Numbered from the stretch's first letter, positions 44,466 to 53,750 are shown. The stretch: 59,615 nucleotides of DNA from Clostridia bacterium (GCA_017625695.1 JAGAKI010000071.1:1-59615); one strand, 5' to 3'. Notes: generated from the letters alone by a model not told the origin. Translations and numbers: made by a program.

Positions 44466-45404
44466 ATGAAAACGGTTTTTATCGTAAATCCCAAAGCAGG
44501 GAAGGGCAAAAAAGAAAAACAACTGATAGAACAAATCTGTACGTTGATTGCTTTGAACAATACGGATTGGGAATGGTATCTGACCCAATCAGTAGGAGAT
44601 GCTACCCGTTTTGTAAAGGAATATTGTGAAACTAAAGGAGTTGCACGATTTATCGCCTGTGGCGGAGATGGTACCTTTGGTGAGGTAGTGAATGGAGTAT
44701 TTGGTTTTCCGGATGCTGAGGTCGGGGTAATTCCGATTGGAACAGGAAACGATTTTTGCAGAAATTTCTCCAAAAATATTGATTTTTTTGATTTGGAACT
44801 GCAAGCTTCCTCTAAAACTGCTGTCTGCGATGTCATTCGTTATGTAACGGAAGTGGACGGTATGGAAAAACAAGGGATTTGCGCTAATATGTTTAACATT
44901 GGGTTTGACTGTAATGTTGCGGATAAAACCAACGATTTCAAAGCCAATACCATCTTTGGCGGTTCATTTGCCTATGTGGTATCCATTTTATGGAATCTGA
45001 TTCGTAAAAAAAGCACCAATCTCTTAGTGGAATTGGATGGTATCAAACAGTACAACGGAGAATTGCTGCTATGTTCCGTTGCTAACGGGAAATACTGCGG
45101 TGGCGGGATTATGAGTAATCCTTTGGCAGAGGTGACTGACGGCAAAATGAACGTGAATCTGATCCGGAACATTTCAAGACTTCGGTTCTTAAGTTTGTTG
45201 CCTTCGTATATGAAAGGGACTCACCTTAAAATCAGAGGGATTGAGAAAATCATTATCAACCGGGACTGTGAGATACTGACAGTTACTCCTAAAACCGGCA
45301 TTATGCGATTATGTATCGATGGTGAGATTATCACTGCAGGAACTACTACATTTACGGTGATTCCCGGTGGAATCAGATTTGTATTACCTCAAAAAAACAG
45401 ATAA
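44466..45404 (+). CDS. diacylglycerol/sphingosine kinase-like lipid kinase
   Basis: The product is 312 aa from ATG 44466, six bases after GAGGA. The DAGK catalytic fold has FIVNPKAGKGKKEKQLIEQI at the start, the nucleotide motif ACGGDGTFGEVVNGVFG near 63 and GVIPIGTGNDFCRNF near 92. CSVANGKYCGGGIMSNPLAE near 203 is the YegS/DgkB C-domain hallmark. Firmicute homologs recycle diacylglycerol to phosphatidate or act on related lipids. It is the last gene before a terminator/promoter module. Confidence 0.92.
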   Translation: MKTVFIVNPKAGKGKKEKQLIEQICTLIALNNTDWEWYLTQSVGDATRFVKEYCETKGVARFIACGGDGTFGEVVNGVFGFPDAEVGVIPIGTGNDFCRNFSKNIDFFDLELQASSKTAVCDVIRYVTEVDGMEKQGICANMFNIGFDCNVADKTNDFKANTIFGGSFAYVVSILWNLIRKKSTNLLVELDGIKQYNGELLLCSVANGKYCGGGIMSNPLAEVTDGKMNVNLIRNISRLRFLSLLPSYMKGTHLKIRGIEKIIINRDCEILTVTPKTGIMRLCIDGEIITAGTTTFTVIPGGIRFVLPQKNR

Positions 45405-45409
45405 ATCAT

Positions 45410-45448
45410 AAAAATGTCAATATTTTCATCTAAAATATTGACATTTTT
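45410..45448 (+). terminator. terminator after the lipid kinase gene
   Basis: AAAAATGTCAATATT pairs perfectly with AATATTGACATTTTT, followed by T-rich sequence. Compared with the other modules one base pair is changed on both arms (GACA/TGTC swapped), a compensatory change. Confidence 0.9.
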
Positions 45449-45466
45449 CATTTTTTGTGTTATAAA
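45438..45466 (+). promoter_or_regulatory. promoter embedded in terminator, module B
   Basis: TTGACA (in the terminator arm), a 17-base spacer made of the T-tract, and TATAAA. It drives the EamA transporter gene. Confidence 0.82.
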
Positions 45467-45512
45467 CTGGTGTGGAAGTTTTGGGAAAGGTTTTTATGGA
45501 AAGGAAAAATGT

Positions 45513-46397
45513 ATGAATCCGTACCTCGTTATTATTTTAGCTGACGTCTTGTTAGCGACTACTTTTGTGTTTCAGAAAAAGTACCAGCAGAAGGTTGGCA
45601 CCGCTCTTCGGGCCAGTCTTTGGTACACCATTCTGACAGCATTGTGTTCTGTGGTGTTTTTATTTGTGTTAAACGGTTTTACGATTCGCGTAAGCGGACC
45701 CTCTCTTTTGTTAGCCGTTTTGATGGCGTTGGCAAGCACCATTTATGGGCTGATTGGCTTTCGTATTATGGAAAAAGGAAGTCTTGGTGTGTATATGTTG
45801 TTCTTAATGAGCGGTGGAATGGCGATTCCGTATTTTTACGGTATCTGGTTTTTGGGTGAAACTCCATCTCTTGTCAGCACTATAGCCTTTAGTTTGATTA
45901 TTGCTTCTACTTTCATTTCCAACATTAGTAAGGATAAGGTAGAGAAAAAACAACTGTTGCTTTGCATTATCGTATTCTTCTTAAACGGGATTGTAAGTAC
46001 TGTTGGAAAAATCCATCAGATGCATCCTGTCAGTCAGTGGGTTACTCCTTCTTATTTTACCTTTTTGACCTCGTCTTTGAGAATTGTTGTTTCGTTGATT
46101 ACCTTAGCATTTTGTCACAAAATCGATCCCAAGGAAAAACAGGGAAAAGTGCAGATTTCTTTAAAACCCGTTCTTTTGCTGATTCTAATTTCGTCAATCG
46201 TCGACAGTGCTTGCTATATGCTTCAGTTGGTAGGAGCTTCCAACCTACCCGCAACTGTAATGTATCCCTTACAGAATGGTGGTACTGTTGTTTTGACCGC
46301 TTTGGCCGGTTATCTCTTCTTCCGGGAAAAACAAACTGTGAAACAGTTGATCGGAACCGGAATTGCCTTGGTTGGCACCTTGCTTTTCTTATTGTAG
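45513..46397 (+). CDS. EamA/DMT-superfamily transporter
   Basis: The product is 294 aa from ATG 45513, nine bases after AAGGA; the longer frame upstream passes through the promoter. Ten hydrophobic segments can be counted, in two halves, as in drug/metabolite transporters of the EamA type. Weak landmarks are VFQKKYQQKVGTALRASLWY (helix 1-2 boundary) and YPLQNGGTVVLTALAGYLFF near the end. The substrate, perhaps an amino acid or other metabolite, cannot be told. It is flanked on both sides by terminator/promoter modules, so it is a single-gene unit. Confidence 0.85.
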   Translation: MNPYLVIILADVLLATTFVFQKKYQQKVGTALRASLWYTILTALCSVVFLFVLNGFTIRVSGPSLLLAVLMALASTIYGLIGFRIMEKGSLGVYMLFLMSGGMAIPYFYGIWFLGETPSLVSTIAFSLIIASTFISNISKDKVEKKQLLLCIIVFFLNGIVSTVGKIHQMHPVSQWVTPSYFTFLTSSLRIVVSLITLAFCHKIDPKEKQGKVQISLKPVLLLILISSIVDSACYMLQLVGASNLPATVMYPLQNGGTVVLTALAGYLFFREKQTVKQLIGTGIALVGTLLFLL

Positions 46398-46430
46398 CCG
46401 GTTGTGAAGATTTCAGAAAAATAAAAAACT

Positions 46431-46465
46431 AAAATGACAATATTGTAACAAATATTGTCATTTTT
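46431..46465 (+). terminator. terminator after the EamA gene
   Basis: AAAATGACAATATT pairs with AATATTGTCATTTT around a seven-base loop, followed by T-rich DNA. Confidence 0.9.
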
Positions 46466-46483
46466 CTTTTTGTGTGTTATACT
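46455..46483 (+). promoter_or_regulatory. promoter embedded in terminator, module C
   Basis: TTGTCA in the terminator arm, 17 bases ending TTTTTGTGTGT, and TATACT. It drives the secreted stalk-like protein gene about 85 bases downstream. Confidence 0.8.
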
Positions 46484-46570
46484 TTATGTCGAGACAGCAA
46501 TGGTAAACAATCAACTATATTTTCAAAGGGCTTTTGAATGTCCGAGAGTTTTTTCACAAGGAGAGATTTT

Positions 46571-48148
46571 ATGAAAAAATTATTATCCGTTTTTCTGAGT
46601 ATGGTATTGATGCTTACAACATCTGCTACTGTTTTTGCGGCAAACGGCGATATTGTGGGACATATCTATTCCACTGATATTCGTGCGTTTATCAACGGCG
46701 TGGAAGTGGAGTCTTATAACATCGGCGGAAAAACCGTGGTTGTGATTGAAGATATTTTGGCGAACAGTTCTTCCTGTGTTTACAGCGATTATTACAGAAC
46801 TTTAAAATTTTTCAGTTTGAATCCTGCAATATTGGTAGAAAGTAAGAAGCAGGATGCTCCTACTCCCGGGAAAATTATTGGCGACGTTTATGAAACCGAC
46901 ATTGTAACCTCCATTTACGATGTGGCAATTCCTACTTACAATATTGGAGGAAAAACTGCAGTTGCTATCGAAGATTTGGGGCATCACGGTGAATTTTCAC
47001 CCATTGGCGGAAAATTCCTCTGGAATGAAGCAGAACGTACCATCCGTTTAGAATTTTTATATCAGAATTCTTCTATTTTAGCTGCTGATAAGAACATTAC
47101 CATTACCGCCAATGAAACAATGTCAGAAGCTAATGCAACCTTTCAGGAGGTGCTTCATTGCGGCGGCAGAGCAGAATATTTCAGTTTTCCGGAATACGTA
47201 ACCGACGATGCAACGATTGAAACGGTAATGCCAATTAAAGCAGATGGAGAAATCATCGGATATTATTTCAGAAGACCTTCCAAGGATTATAAGTTTACTG
47301 CTTTTACTTTCTATTATCCCGAAAAAGTACAGGAAGCAGAAAAAAACTATACTCCCGACCCGCAGAAAACCAGAGAGGGTGTCATCAACCATTTTATCGG
47401 TGGTCATTCGATGGGAGAACCCAGAGCACGGTTTGATACAGAAAAATATTCTTTTGTGTACATTTCGGTAGCAGGCACCTCCTGGACCTCTTACAATCTT
47501 TTGCAGGTGTATGAGGACGGAACCTATGTGGATTATAAGGATTCCATCCATATGCCAAACCGTTCCCCGAACAATCTGGAGATTGATCGGGAAAACGAAC
47601 TGGTAACCTTCCGTCATTCGGATCGTTATCATCCCGAGTGGTACACCGACTATCAAATCAATTTAAAAACCGGTAGTATTGAAGCTGTGGAACCAAAACC
47701 GGTTACGAAAGAAGATTTAAGCTACAAAATACATTTCACAGACAGAACAGAACCAAAGGAAGAAGGAGATGGTGAATTTTCCATCGTCTATACCCAAGAT
47801 TCAATATATAAAACCGGCGATGCCGAATACTTTTCCGGCAGCTTACACAGCAACGGAGAAGAATATTACATTCTTTTGGATTTTGAAGATGGAAAATATG
47901 CAGGCAAACTGATTGATTTGTTTGGTCAGATTTCCAGTGGCAATCAGACAGTTCCGATTCATAACGAAGAAGAAAAATATGATGCTGTCAACGAAAAAGT
48001 AACCATCACCATCAACCGAACAACTGCGCAGCAAGTTGCTGTGAAGCGGGTATTCTGGAAAGGGAATACAACTGTTTATCTGCATGTAAGAGATATCGAA
48101 CCGATTCCTATGGATCTGGTTCAGAAATTTTCTATCAACGTGAAGTAA
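46571..48148 (+). CDS. secreted protein with stalk-like N-terminal repeats
   Basis: The product is 525 aa from ATG 46571 behind AAGGAGAG. MKKLLSVFLSMVLMLTTSA with a cleavage site after VFAA is a signal peptide. Two related segments follow: GDIVGHIYSTDIRAFINGVE...SYNIGGKTVVVIEDI (about 24-65) and GKIIGDVYETDIVTSIYDVA...TYNIGGKTAVAIEDLG (about 105-145); these resemble copper amine oxidase N-terminal stalk domains. The remaining 380 or so residues are strand-rich with no motif I recognise. There is no sortase signal or membrane anchor, so it is probably released or held by its repeats. Its role may be cell-envelope related, but that is an inference. Confidence 0.82.
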   Translation: MKKLLSVFLSMVLMLTTSATVFAANGDIVGHIYSTDIRAFINGVEVESYNIGGKTVVVIEDILANSSSCVYSDYYRTLKFFSLNPAILVESKKQDAPTPGKIIGDVYETDIVTSIYDVAIPTYNIGGKTAVAIEDLGHHGEFSPIGGKFLWNEAERTIRLEFLYQNSSILAADKNITITANETMSEANATFQEVLHCGGRAEYFSFPEYVTDDATIETVMPIKADGEIIGYYFRRPSKDYKFTAFTFYYPEKVQEAEKNYTPDPQKTREGVINHFIGGHSMGEPRARFDTEKYSFVYISVAGTSWTSYNLLQVYEDGTYVDYKDSIHMPNRSPNNLEIDRENELVTFRHSDRYHPEWYTDYQINLKTGSIEAVEPKPVTKEDLSYKIHFTDRTEPKEEGDGEFSIVYTQDSIYKTGDAEYFSGSLHSNGEEYYILLDFEDGKYAGKLIDLFGQISSGNQTVPIHNEEEKYDAVNEKVTITINRTTAQQVAVKRVFWKGNTTVYLHVRDIEPIPMDLVQKFSINVK

Positions 48149-48198
48149 ATGTTAAACCCGTGGAACATGAGTGGTAACGAAATCGTAGAGGATGAAAC

Positions 48199-48714
48199 AT
48201 GGATACAATACAAATCATTGCACAAATTTTGGGCTTTGTTACCGTAATCTTAGGATTTTTGGCATATCAGGTGAAAAATGACAAACAGCTTTTAATTGTC
48301 AATTTGCTGGATTGTGCAGTGTTTGCCGCACACTATTACCTTTTGGGTGCCATTCCCGGTGCGGTGTTAAATACGGTGGGAGTCATCCGTAGTTTTGTGT
48401 ATTATCATAAAGATAAGCCCTTTTATCATCCGCGGCTGTTTCCTGTTCTGTTTGCTTTGGTGATGCTGGTGCTGGGCATCTGGTCGGCAGACAGCATTTA
48501 TTCTGTGTTGGTCATTGCAGCACTTGTGATTAACACTCTGTGTCTGTCCTTTAAAAGTGCTCAGAAGGTGCGAATCAGTGTGCTTGTCACCTGTCCGATG
48601 GTTTTGATTTATGATTTGCTTGTACACTCCTGGGGCGGTGCTGTTTACGAATCGGTAGCCATTGTTTCTGCTATTATCGGCATCATCAGATACCGAAAGA
48701 AAGAACTTGCATAG
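48199..48714 (+). CDS. YgjV-family inner membrane protein
   Basis: The product is 171 aa with about six membrane segments. IAQILGFVTVILGFLAYQVK at the start, then DKQLLIVNLLDCAVFAAHYY and GAVLNTVGVIRSFVYYHKDK match the YgjV family, which is found in many bacteria and has no firm function. There is no signal peptide beyond the first helix. The gene lies 50 bases after the secreted protein gene and may be cotranscribed with it. Confidence 0.83.
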   Translation: MDTIQIIAQILGFVTVILGFLAYQVKNDKQLLIVNLLDCAVFAAHYYLLGAIPGAVLNTVGVIRSFVYYHKDKPFYHPRLFPVLFALVMLVLGIWSADSIYSVLVIAALVINTLCLSFKSAQKVRISVLVTCPMVLIYDLLVHSWGGAVYESVAIVSAIIGIIRYRKKELA

Positions 48715-48740
48715 TTTATAAAAAAATAATTATATATAAA

Positions 48741-48769
48741 TTGACAACTGGGTTGAACGGATATATAAA
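48741..48769 (+). promoter_or_regulatory. promoter of the alpha-galactosidase gene
   Basis: TTGACA, a 17-base spacer and TATAAA, about 25 bases before the start codon. There is no obvious operator palindrome. Confidence 0.8.
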
Positions 48770-48795
48770 AATAAAAATGAAATGGAGAACTGCAA

Positions 48796-50916
48796 ATGAA
48801 GCATTTTATTTTCAACAAAGAACGAATGGATTTTCGCTATAGCTCCGGTACTACCATTTATAGCGAAAAACTTTGGGACGGCAGACTGGTGAGTATCAAC
48901 TACTGTGCAACCGGTATGCCTCCGCATGACCATGACTGTGTGATGGAGGCTCCCGTGTGTGCCTTTGACTTAGCGGTTGACGGCCAGGATGCCACTTTTG
49001 GCTGGGAATTTGAAAACTGGGATACCAGGGAAGAAGACTCCGGCAGAGCGTGTGCAGAATTGACTCTTAAAAATCCCAGATTACAAATACAGATGCGTGT
49101 GCAGACGTATTGTGGCGAAAACGGATTTTTCTCCAGACACATTTATTTGAAAAACCTTGCTGATAAACCGCAGTCAATTACCAAAATTTCACCTCTTGCA
49201 GGTACCTTGTGGGAAAAGAAACACGACGTAAAAGATTCTTTGGGTGACTATGATGAATCTTTGGTTTATGTAGGTTGCTTCAAAGATAATCACTGGGGAG
49301 CAGAAGGTAATTTTGATTGGTATAATGTACCTTATAATGCATGGGTTTCCTTTGGGGGTGAAAACGGTCGTAGCGGTCACGGACATCCTTTTGCGATTGC
49401 AAGAAATGACTTGCTGGGCGGATACTTTGTATGTCAGATGGAATGGGGGGCAAACTGGAAATTTGCTTTCAAAAACGATTTTCGTAACTTTGCGGCAACC
49501 GATAATAACGGTTTGAAACCTTACATCCGTGTAAAATTCAACTTATCTCCCGAAGCACCTGCACCCATGCGTGTGATGGAAGCAGGAGAAGAAGTGGAAG
49601 TACCCCGTATTCATTTCGGCTTCGGCTACAATGATTTTGACGATACGATCCACGCTTTGCATACCTATCAGAGAAAGTATTTATTACATAGACCCAACCG
49701 TGGATATGATATGATTTCCTATGACCATTGGGGTTATATGGAACACGAAATGACCGAAGAAAAACTACTCATCGAAGTGGAACGTGCTGCAAAATTAGGT
49801 GCAGAAATCTTCGTGATAGATGCCGGCTGGTACGGCAGAGCCGACAAAAACTTCTGGTTAAGTGTGGGTGACTGGCATATGTGCCATTTGGAAAACGACT
49901 TGCATCCCGTAATCAAAAGAGCGAAAGAACTTGGCTTGAAGTTTGGTCTTTGGGTAGAACCGGAAGCTTGGGGGATTGACAGCTTAGCACGTGAAGAGCA
50001 TCCCGGATGGTTGCTCCAGCGTTACGGTCACGGCATTGAAAGAGTGATTGATTTTTCTCATCCCGAAGCAGAAAAATATATTGAAGATGTGCTTTGTTCC
50101 TTAGTGGAAAAATACGACTTGGATATGATTCGTCTGGATTATAACAATGGTTATATCGGCGAAGGCGGTTTCAATGAAAACGGGGAATATTTAGAAAACA
50201 GTCATTGGCGTAACGTGGAAGCCATCCACAGAATTTTTGATAATATCCATAAAAAATATCCGGATTTACATTTGGAAAACTGTGCATCCGGTGGGGGAAG
50301 AACTGACCTTGGTATGATGACCCGTTTCTCCAAAACCCAGTTCTCCGACTGGTATAAATTCCCCAGAGTTGCCCGTACCTTTAACGGTATGTCCATGTGC
50401 TTACCGCCGGAATGTCTGATGTTTATCTATGGTTCTGCAATGAGTGCATCTGCCTACGGCAATGCAGAAGCACAGCTTCAGATGACCATTCAGGGGATTC
50501 CTCAGCTGTCCGGCTATGCCCGTTATGAAGAAGAGGGCAATCCTGCATTGGAAGCTATGATTCAGAAATATCTGAAACTCTTCAAAGAATATATCAGACC
50601 CATTCAGAACAAGGTGAAACTTTACCATCATACTCCCGTTGTGGGCGGTTTCTCCGGCAGAGGATGGGTAGTAACCGAAGCAATGCTTCCCGACGGCACC
50701 AAAGGTTATGTCAACTTAAACCGCCTGCCTAATACCGAAGAGGATACCTGGCAGTTAAAACTGAAAGGCTGTGATTGCACCAAAGATTACATCTTAACCG
50801 ATGTAGCTACCGGCAAGAAATTCGCAGTCAGCGGCTACAGCTTATATGCAGAAGGTATGCCTGTTACTTTAGATGGTTCTTTAACCTCAAAAATGTTTTT
50901 AGTTGAAATGAAATAA
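48796..50916 (+). CDS. alpha-galactosidase, glycoside hydrolase family 36
   Basis: The product is 706 aa with no signal peptide, so it acts in the cytoplasm on imported alpha-galactosides such as melibiose or raffinose breakdown products. The N-terminal beta-sandwich spans about 1-300. The TIM barrel has IFVIDAGWYGRADKN near 340, FGLWVEPEAWGIDSL near 390, the nucleophile region LDMIRLDYNNGYIGEGG near 445, ENCASGGGRTDLGMM near 493 and the acid/base region FSDWYKFPRV near 517. A C-terminal beta domain follows. AATGGAG precedes ATG. No sugar transporter or regulator lies beside it. Confidence 0.95.
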   Translation: MKHFIFNKERMDFRYSSGTTIYSEKLWDGRLVSINYCATGMPPHDHDCVMEAPVCAFDLAVDGQDATFGWEFENWDTREEDSGRACAELTLKNPRLQIQMRVQTYCGENGFFSRHIYLKNLADKPQSITKISPLAGTLWEKKHDVKDSLGDYDESLVYVGCFKDNHWGAEGNFDWYNVPYNAWVSFGGENGRSGHGHPFAIARNDLLGGYFVCQMEWGANWKFAFKNDFRNFAATDNNGLKPYIRVKFNLSPEAPAPMRVMEAGEEVEVPRIHFGFGYNDFDDTIHALHTYQRKYLLHRPNRGYDMISYDHWGYMEHEMTEEKLLIEVERAAKLGAEIFVIDAGWYGRADKNFWLSVGDWHMCHLENDLHPVIKRAKELGLKFGLWVEPEAWGIDSLAREEHPGWLLQRYGHGIERVIDFSHPEAEKYIEDVLCSLVEKYDLDMIRLDYNNGYIGEGGFNENGEYLENSHWRNVEAIHRIFDNIHKKYPDLHLENCASGGGRTDLGMMTRFSKTQFSDWYKFPRVARTFNGMSMCLPPECLMFIYGSAMSASAYGNAEAQLQMTIQGIPQLSGYARYEEEGNPALEAMIQKYLKLFKEYIRPIQNKVKLYHHTPVVGGFSGRGWVVTEAMLPDGTKGYVNLNRLPNTEEDTWQLKLKGCDCTKDYILTDVATGKKFAVSGYSLYAEGMPVTLDGSLTSKMFLVEMK

Positions 50917-50929
50917 AAACGTAATAACG

Positions 50930-50965
50930 TACAAAGGGACGATCTTTCTTGACCGTCCCTTTGTA
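50930..50965 (+). terminator. terminator after the alpha-galactosidase gene
   Basis: TACAAAGGGACG pairs with CGTCCCTTTGTA around a 12-base loop. The T-tract is weak. Confidence 0.65.
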
Positions 50966-50991
50966 TTATCATAAAAAATACGAAAAAAACC

Positions 50992-51020
50992 TTGACAAAT
51001 GTTGATTCATATGCTATACT
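50992..51020 (+). promoter_or_regulatory. promoter of the T-box leader
   Basis: TTGACA, a 17-base spacer and TATACT. The predicted start near 51027 begins the T-box RNA. Confidence 0.88.
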
Positions 51021-51026
51021 GTGTTC

Positions 51027-51325
51027 TAATGAAAGGCTGTGACGAAGAGGGCAAATCCAAGGGAACCCGGGAGAGAAGTGGCGGTTGGTGCGAGCCATGG
51101 GGGACAGGTTTTGTTTGTAGCTTCTGAGCCGGGAGGAAGAAAGTTTTTGCTGTGTGAAAATGAGTAGAACCTCTCCGTGATTGCTGCGTGAAGGCACAAG
51201 AGGTTGTTAGACCTTGAAAGTGGCAATGAGATATCATTGCAATTTGAGTGGTACCGCGGGTGCAGATTTTAGTAATACACTCGTCTCAAAGAATTTTACC
51301 GATACTTTGAGGCGGGATTTTTTTT
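51027..51325 (+). promoter_or_regulatory. T-box leader, specifier probably GUA (Val)
   Basis: Stem I base: GGCT (51035-51038) with AGCC after GAAG (51044-51047) pairing CTTC (51121-51124). The distal part contains GGGAGAGAAGTGGCGGTTGG and GTGCGAGCC-type AG-bulge/loop sequences. The codon before the stacked purine and CTTC helix is GTA at 51117-51119, which would read tRNA-Val. The T-box signature TGGTACCGCGGG is at 51249-51260 in the antiterminator. The terminator stem CTCAAAG/CTTTGAG is followed by eight T (51318-51325). Uncharged tRNA would allow read-through into the synthetase gene. The T-box call is firm; the specifier identity is moderate. Confidence 0.92.
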
Positions 51326-51350
51326 GCCTCAAAAAAGGAGGATTTATTCT

Positions 51351-53642
51351 ATGGAAAACTCAAGAGACCTCAGTTTAAAAATTAAAGAAATGGCGTGGCG
51401 TATTCGTGAGCTTCGTGAAATCGAAGGTGTAACTTCCGAAGAAATGGCACAAAAAACCGGCGTATCTTTAGAAGAATACTTGAGAATGGAAAATGGGGAA
51501 GCGGATTTGAACTTTGCTTTCATTTACCGTTGTGCAGAAGCGTTCCGTGTCAACGTAACCGATATTATCGAGGGTGCCAGCCCGAACCTGCGTTCTTACA
51601 CCGTAACCCGTGCAGGGGCAGGTCAGCAGATTGCCAAAGCACACGGCATGGTGTACTACAATATGGCACACGCGTTTCGTAACCGTATTGCAGAGCCTTT
51701 GTATGTTGTGAGTACTTATGATGAAGCGGCTCAGAATAAAGAGATTGAATTAACCACTCATGACGGTCAGGAATGTGACATTGTCATTGAGGGGAATCTG
51801 ATGGTACAAATCGGGGAACACAAGGAAGTTTTGGGACCCGGTGACAGTATCTATTACAACAGTAATACTCCTCACGGCATGATTGCTGTGAACGGAAAAG
51901 ACTGTAAATTCTACGCAATCGTGCTTCGTGCTGATGCAGAAGTTGCTGAAACCACCAAAGAAGTGGTTCCAACCGAGCAGATTATCGGTTCTATTCATAG
52001 AGATACCAAGGACAGAATCTATCATAAATTCATTGATGTGGTGGAAGATGAACAGGGAACTCCTACCTCCATCACCTTTAAAAATACCGAAAAGTTCAAT
52101 TTTGCATTTGACCTGGTAGATGAACTGTCCAGAAAAGAACCCGACAAGCTCTGTATGCTCCATATTTCCAAAAACAAAACCGAGCGTCGTTTCACCTTTA
52201 CCGATATGCGTAAAAAATCCAGTCAGTGTGCCAACTACTTTGCATCCTTGGGGATTAAAAAGGGTGACAGAGTCATGCTGATTTTAAAACGTCACTATCA
52301 GTTCTGGATTGCAATGCTGGGCTTAAACAAATTAGGTGCCGTTGCAATTCCTGCTGTTGATCAGCTTCACGAACATGATTTGGAATACCGTTTCCAGTCT
52401 GCCGGTGTAAGTGCTATCGTTTGTACTGCAGACGGCGAAGTGGCAAATTATGTGGATTTGGCAGCGAAAACCTGTCCTACCTTACAGCATAAAATGCTGG
52501 TTGGCGGTAAAAAAGAAGGCTGGAGAAACTTTAATGAAGAATACAAACGTTTCAGCACTCATTTTGACCGTACCGAAGATTCTCCCTGCGGTGATGACAC
52601 GATGCTCATGTACTTCACTTCGGGTACTTCCGGTTATCCTAAAATTGCAACGCATAACTATAAATATCCCTTAGGTCATTTCCACACTGCGAAATACTGG
52701 CACAACGTTGACCCTGACGGACTGCACTTTACCATTTCCGATACCGGCTGGGCAAAGGCGATGTGGGGAAAACTCTACGGTCAGTGGCTCTGTGAAGCAG
52801 CAACCTTTGTGTATGACTTTGACCGTTTTGATGCAGCGGAAATTCTGCCGATGTTTGCAAAACATCATATTACGACCTTCTGTGCACCTCCGACCATGCT
52901 TCGTATGATGGTAAAACAGGATATTTCCAAATACGATTTTTCCTCAGTTCGTCATATGACTACTGCAGGGGAAGCATTGAATCCCGAAGTTTACCGTCAA
53001 TTTGAAAAAGCAACCGGTTTGCAGATTAAAGAAGGTTTCGGTCAGACAGAAAGTACCATGATTATTGGTAACTTAGTCGGTAAACCTCATAAAATCGGTG
53101 CAATGGGTAAACCTGCACCCATTTATAAGGTAGAACTTCATAATGCGGATGGTAAACAGGTAGCGACCAGTGAATCCGGCGAAATCGTTATCAACGTAAA
53201 AGACGGTGCACCTTGCGGTCTGTTTACCGGTTACTATGGTGCAGAAGAAAAAACCAAAGAAGTATGGCACGACGGCTACTATCACACCGGTGACGTTGCA
53301 TGGTGTGACGAAGATGGTTACTATTGGTATGTTGGCCGTGTGGATGATGTGATCAAATCTTCCGGCTATCGAATCGGCCCCTTTGAAATTGAAAGCGTTA
53401 TTATGGAGTTGCCCTATGTTTTAGAATGTGGTGTTTCTGCAGTTCCTGATGAAGTGAGAGGTCAGATTGTTAAGGCAAGCATCGTTCTGGTGAATGGCAC
53501 CGAAGGTACCGAAGAATTGAAGAAAGAAATCCAGAACTATGTTAAGGAAAAAACTGCACCATACAAATATCCCAGAATTGTGGAATTCAGAGATTCCCTG
53601 CCTAAGACTGTAAGCGGAAAAATTCAGCGTAACAAATTATAA
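51351..53642 (+). CDS. HTH-cupin-acyl-CoA synthetase fusion protein
   Basis: The product is 763 aa from ATG 51351 behind AAAGGAGG. It has three modules. First, an XRE-type helix-turn-helix (about 10-70: REIEGVTSEEMAQKTGVSLE). Second, a cupin (about 125-200: GDSIYYNSNTPHGMIAV). Third, an AMP-forming synthetase (about 235-763) with YFTSGTSGYPKIATHN, GFGQTESTMI, YHTGDVAWCDEDGYYWYVGR and the catalytic Lys in PKTVSGKIQR. The last module is closest to medium-chain or short-chain acyl-CoA synthetases. It should activate a carboxylic acid with CoA; the HTH and cupin may sense substrate or bind DNA, as in cupin regulators. A T-box, probably for valine, controls it, suggesting a branched-chain acid as substrate (inference). 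Confidence 0.9.
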   Translation: MENSRDLSLKIKEMAWRIRELREIEGVTSEEMAQKTGVSLEEYLRMENGEADLNFAFIYRCAEAFRVNVTDIIEGASPNLRSYTVTRAGAGQQIAKAHGMVYYNMAHAFRNRIAEPLYVVSTYDEAAQNKEIELTTHDGQECDIVIEGNLMVQIGEHKEVLGPGDSIYYNSNTPHGMIAVNGKDCKFYAIVLRADAEVAETTKEVVPTEQIIGSIHRDTKDRIYHKFIDVVEDEQGTPTSITFKNTEKFNFAFDLVDELSRKEPDKLCMLHISKNKTERRFTFTDMRKKSSQCANYFASLGIKKGDRVMLILKRHYQFWIAMLGLNKLGAVAIPAVDQLHEHDLEYRFQSAGVSAIVCTADGEVANYVDLAAKTCPTLQHKMLVGGKKEGWRNFNEEYKRFSTHFDRTEDSPCGDDTMLMYFTSGTSGYPKIATHNYKYPLGHFHTAKYWHNVDPDGLHFTISDTGWAKAMWGKLYGQWLCEAATFVYDFDRFDAAEILPMFAKHHITTFCAPPTMLRMMVKQDISKYDFSSVRHMTTAGEALNPEVYRQFEKATGLQIKEGFGQTESTMIIGNLVGKPHKIGAMGKPAPIYKVELHNADGKQVATSESGEIVINVKDGAPCGLFTGYYGAEEKTKEVWHDGYYHTGDVAWCDEDGYYWYVGRVDDVIKSSGYRIGPFEIESVIMELPYVLECGVSAVPDEVRGQIVKASIVLVNGTEGTEELKKEIQNYVKEKTAPYKYPRIVEFRDSLPKTVSGKIQRNKL

Positions 53643-53652
53643 AGTACAGTAA

Positions 53653-53692
53653 AAAAATGACAATACTGCATTGCAATGATTGTCATTTTTTT
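53653..53692 (+). terminator. terminator after the synthetase gene (module D, no -10)
   Basis: AAAAATGACAAT pairs with ATTGTCATTTTT. TTGTCA is in the arm as in modules A-C and E, but 17 bases later there is TTCCCG, not a -10, so this copy is a terminator only. Confidence 0.88.
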
Positions 53693-53750
53693 GCATTCTT
53701 TCTTCCCGTGACTTGCGGGAATTTTCTTAGCGTTAACAGAGGTTTCAGAT

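Noticed and set aside
47123-47656. 177-codon open frame antisense to the secreted stalk-like gene
   Set aside because: There is no ribosome binding site or motif, and the sense frame has a signal peptide and repeats.
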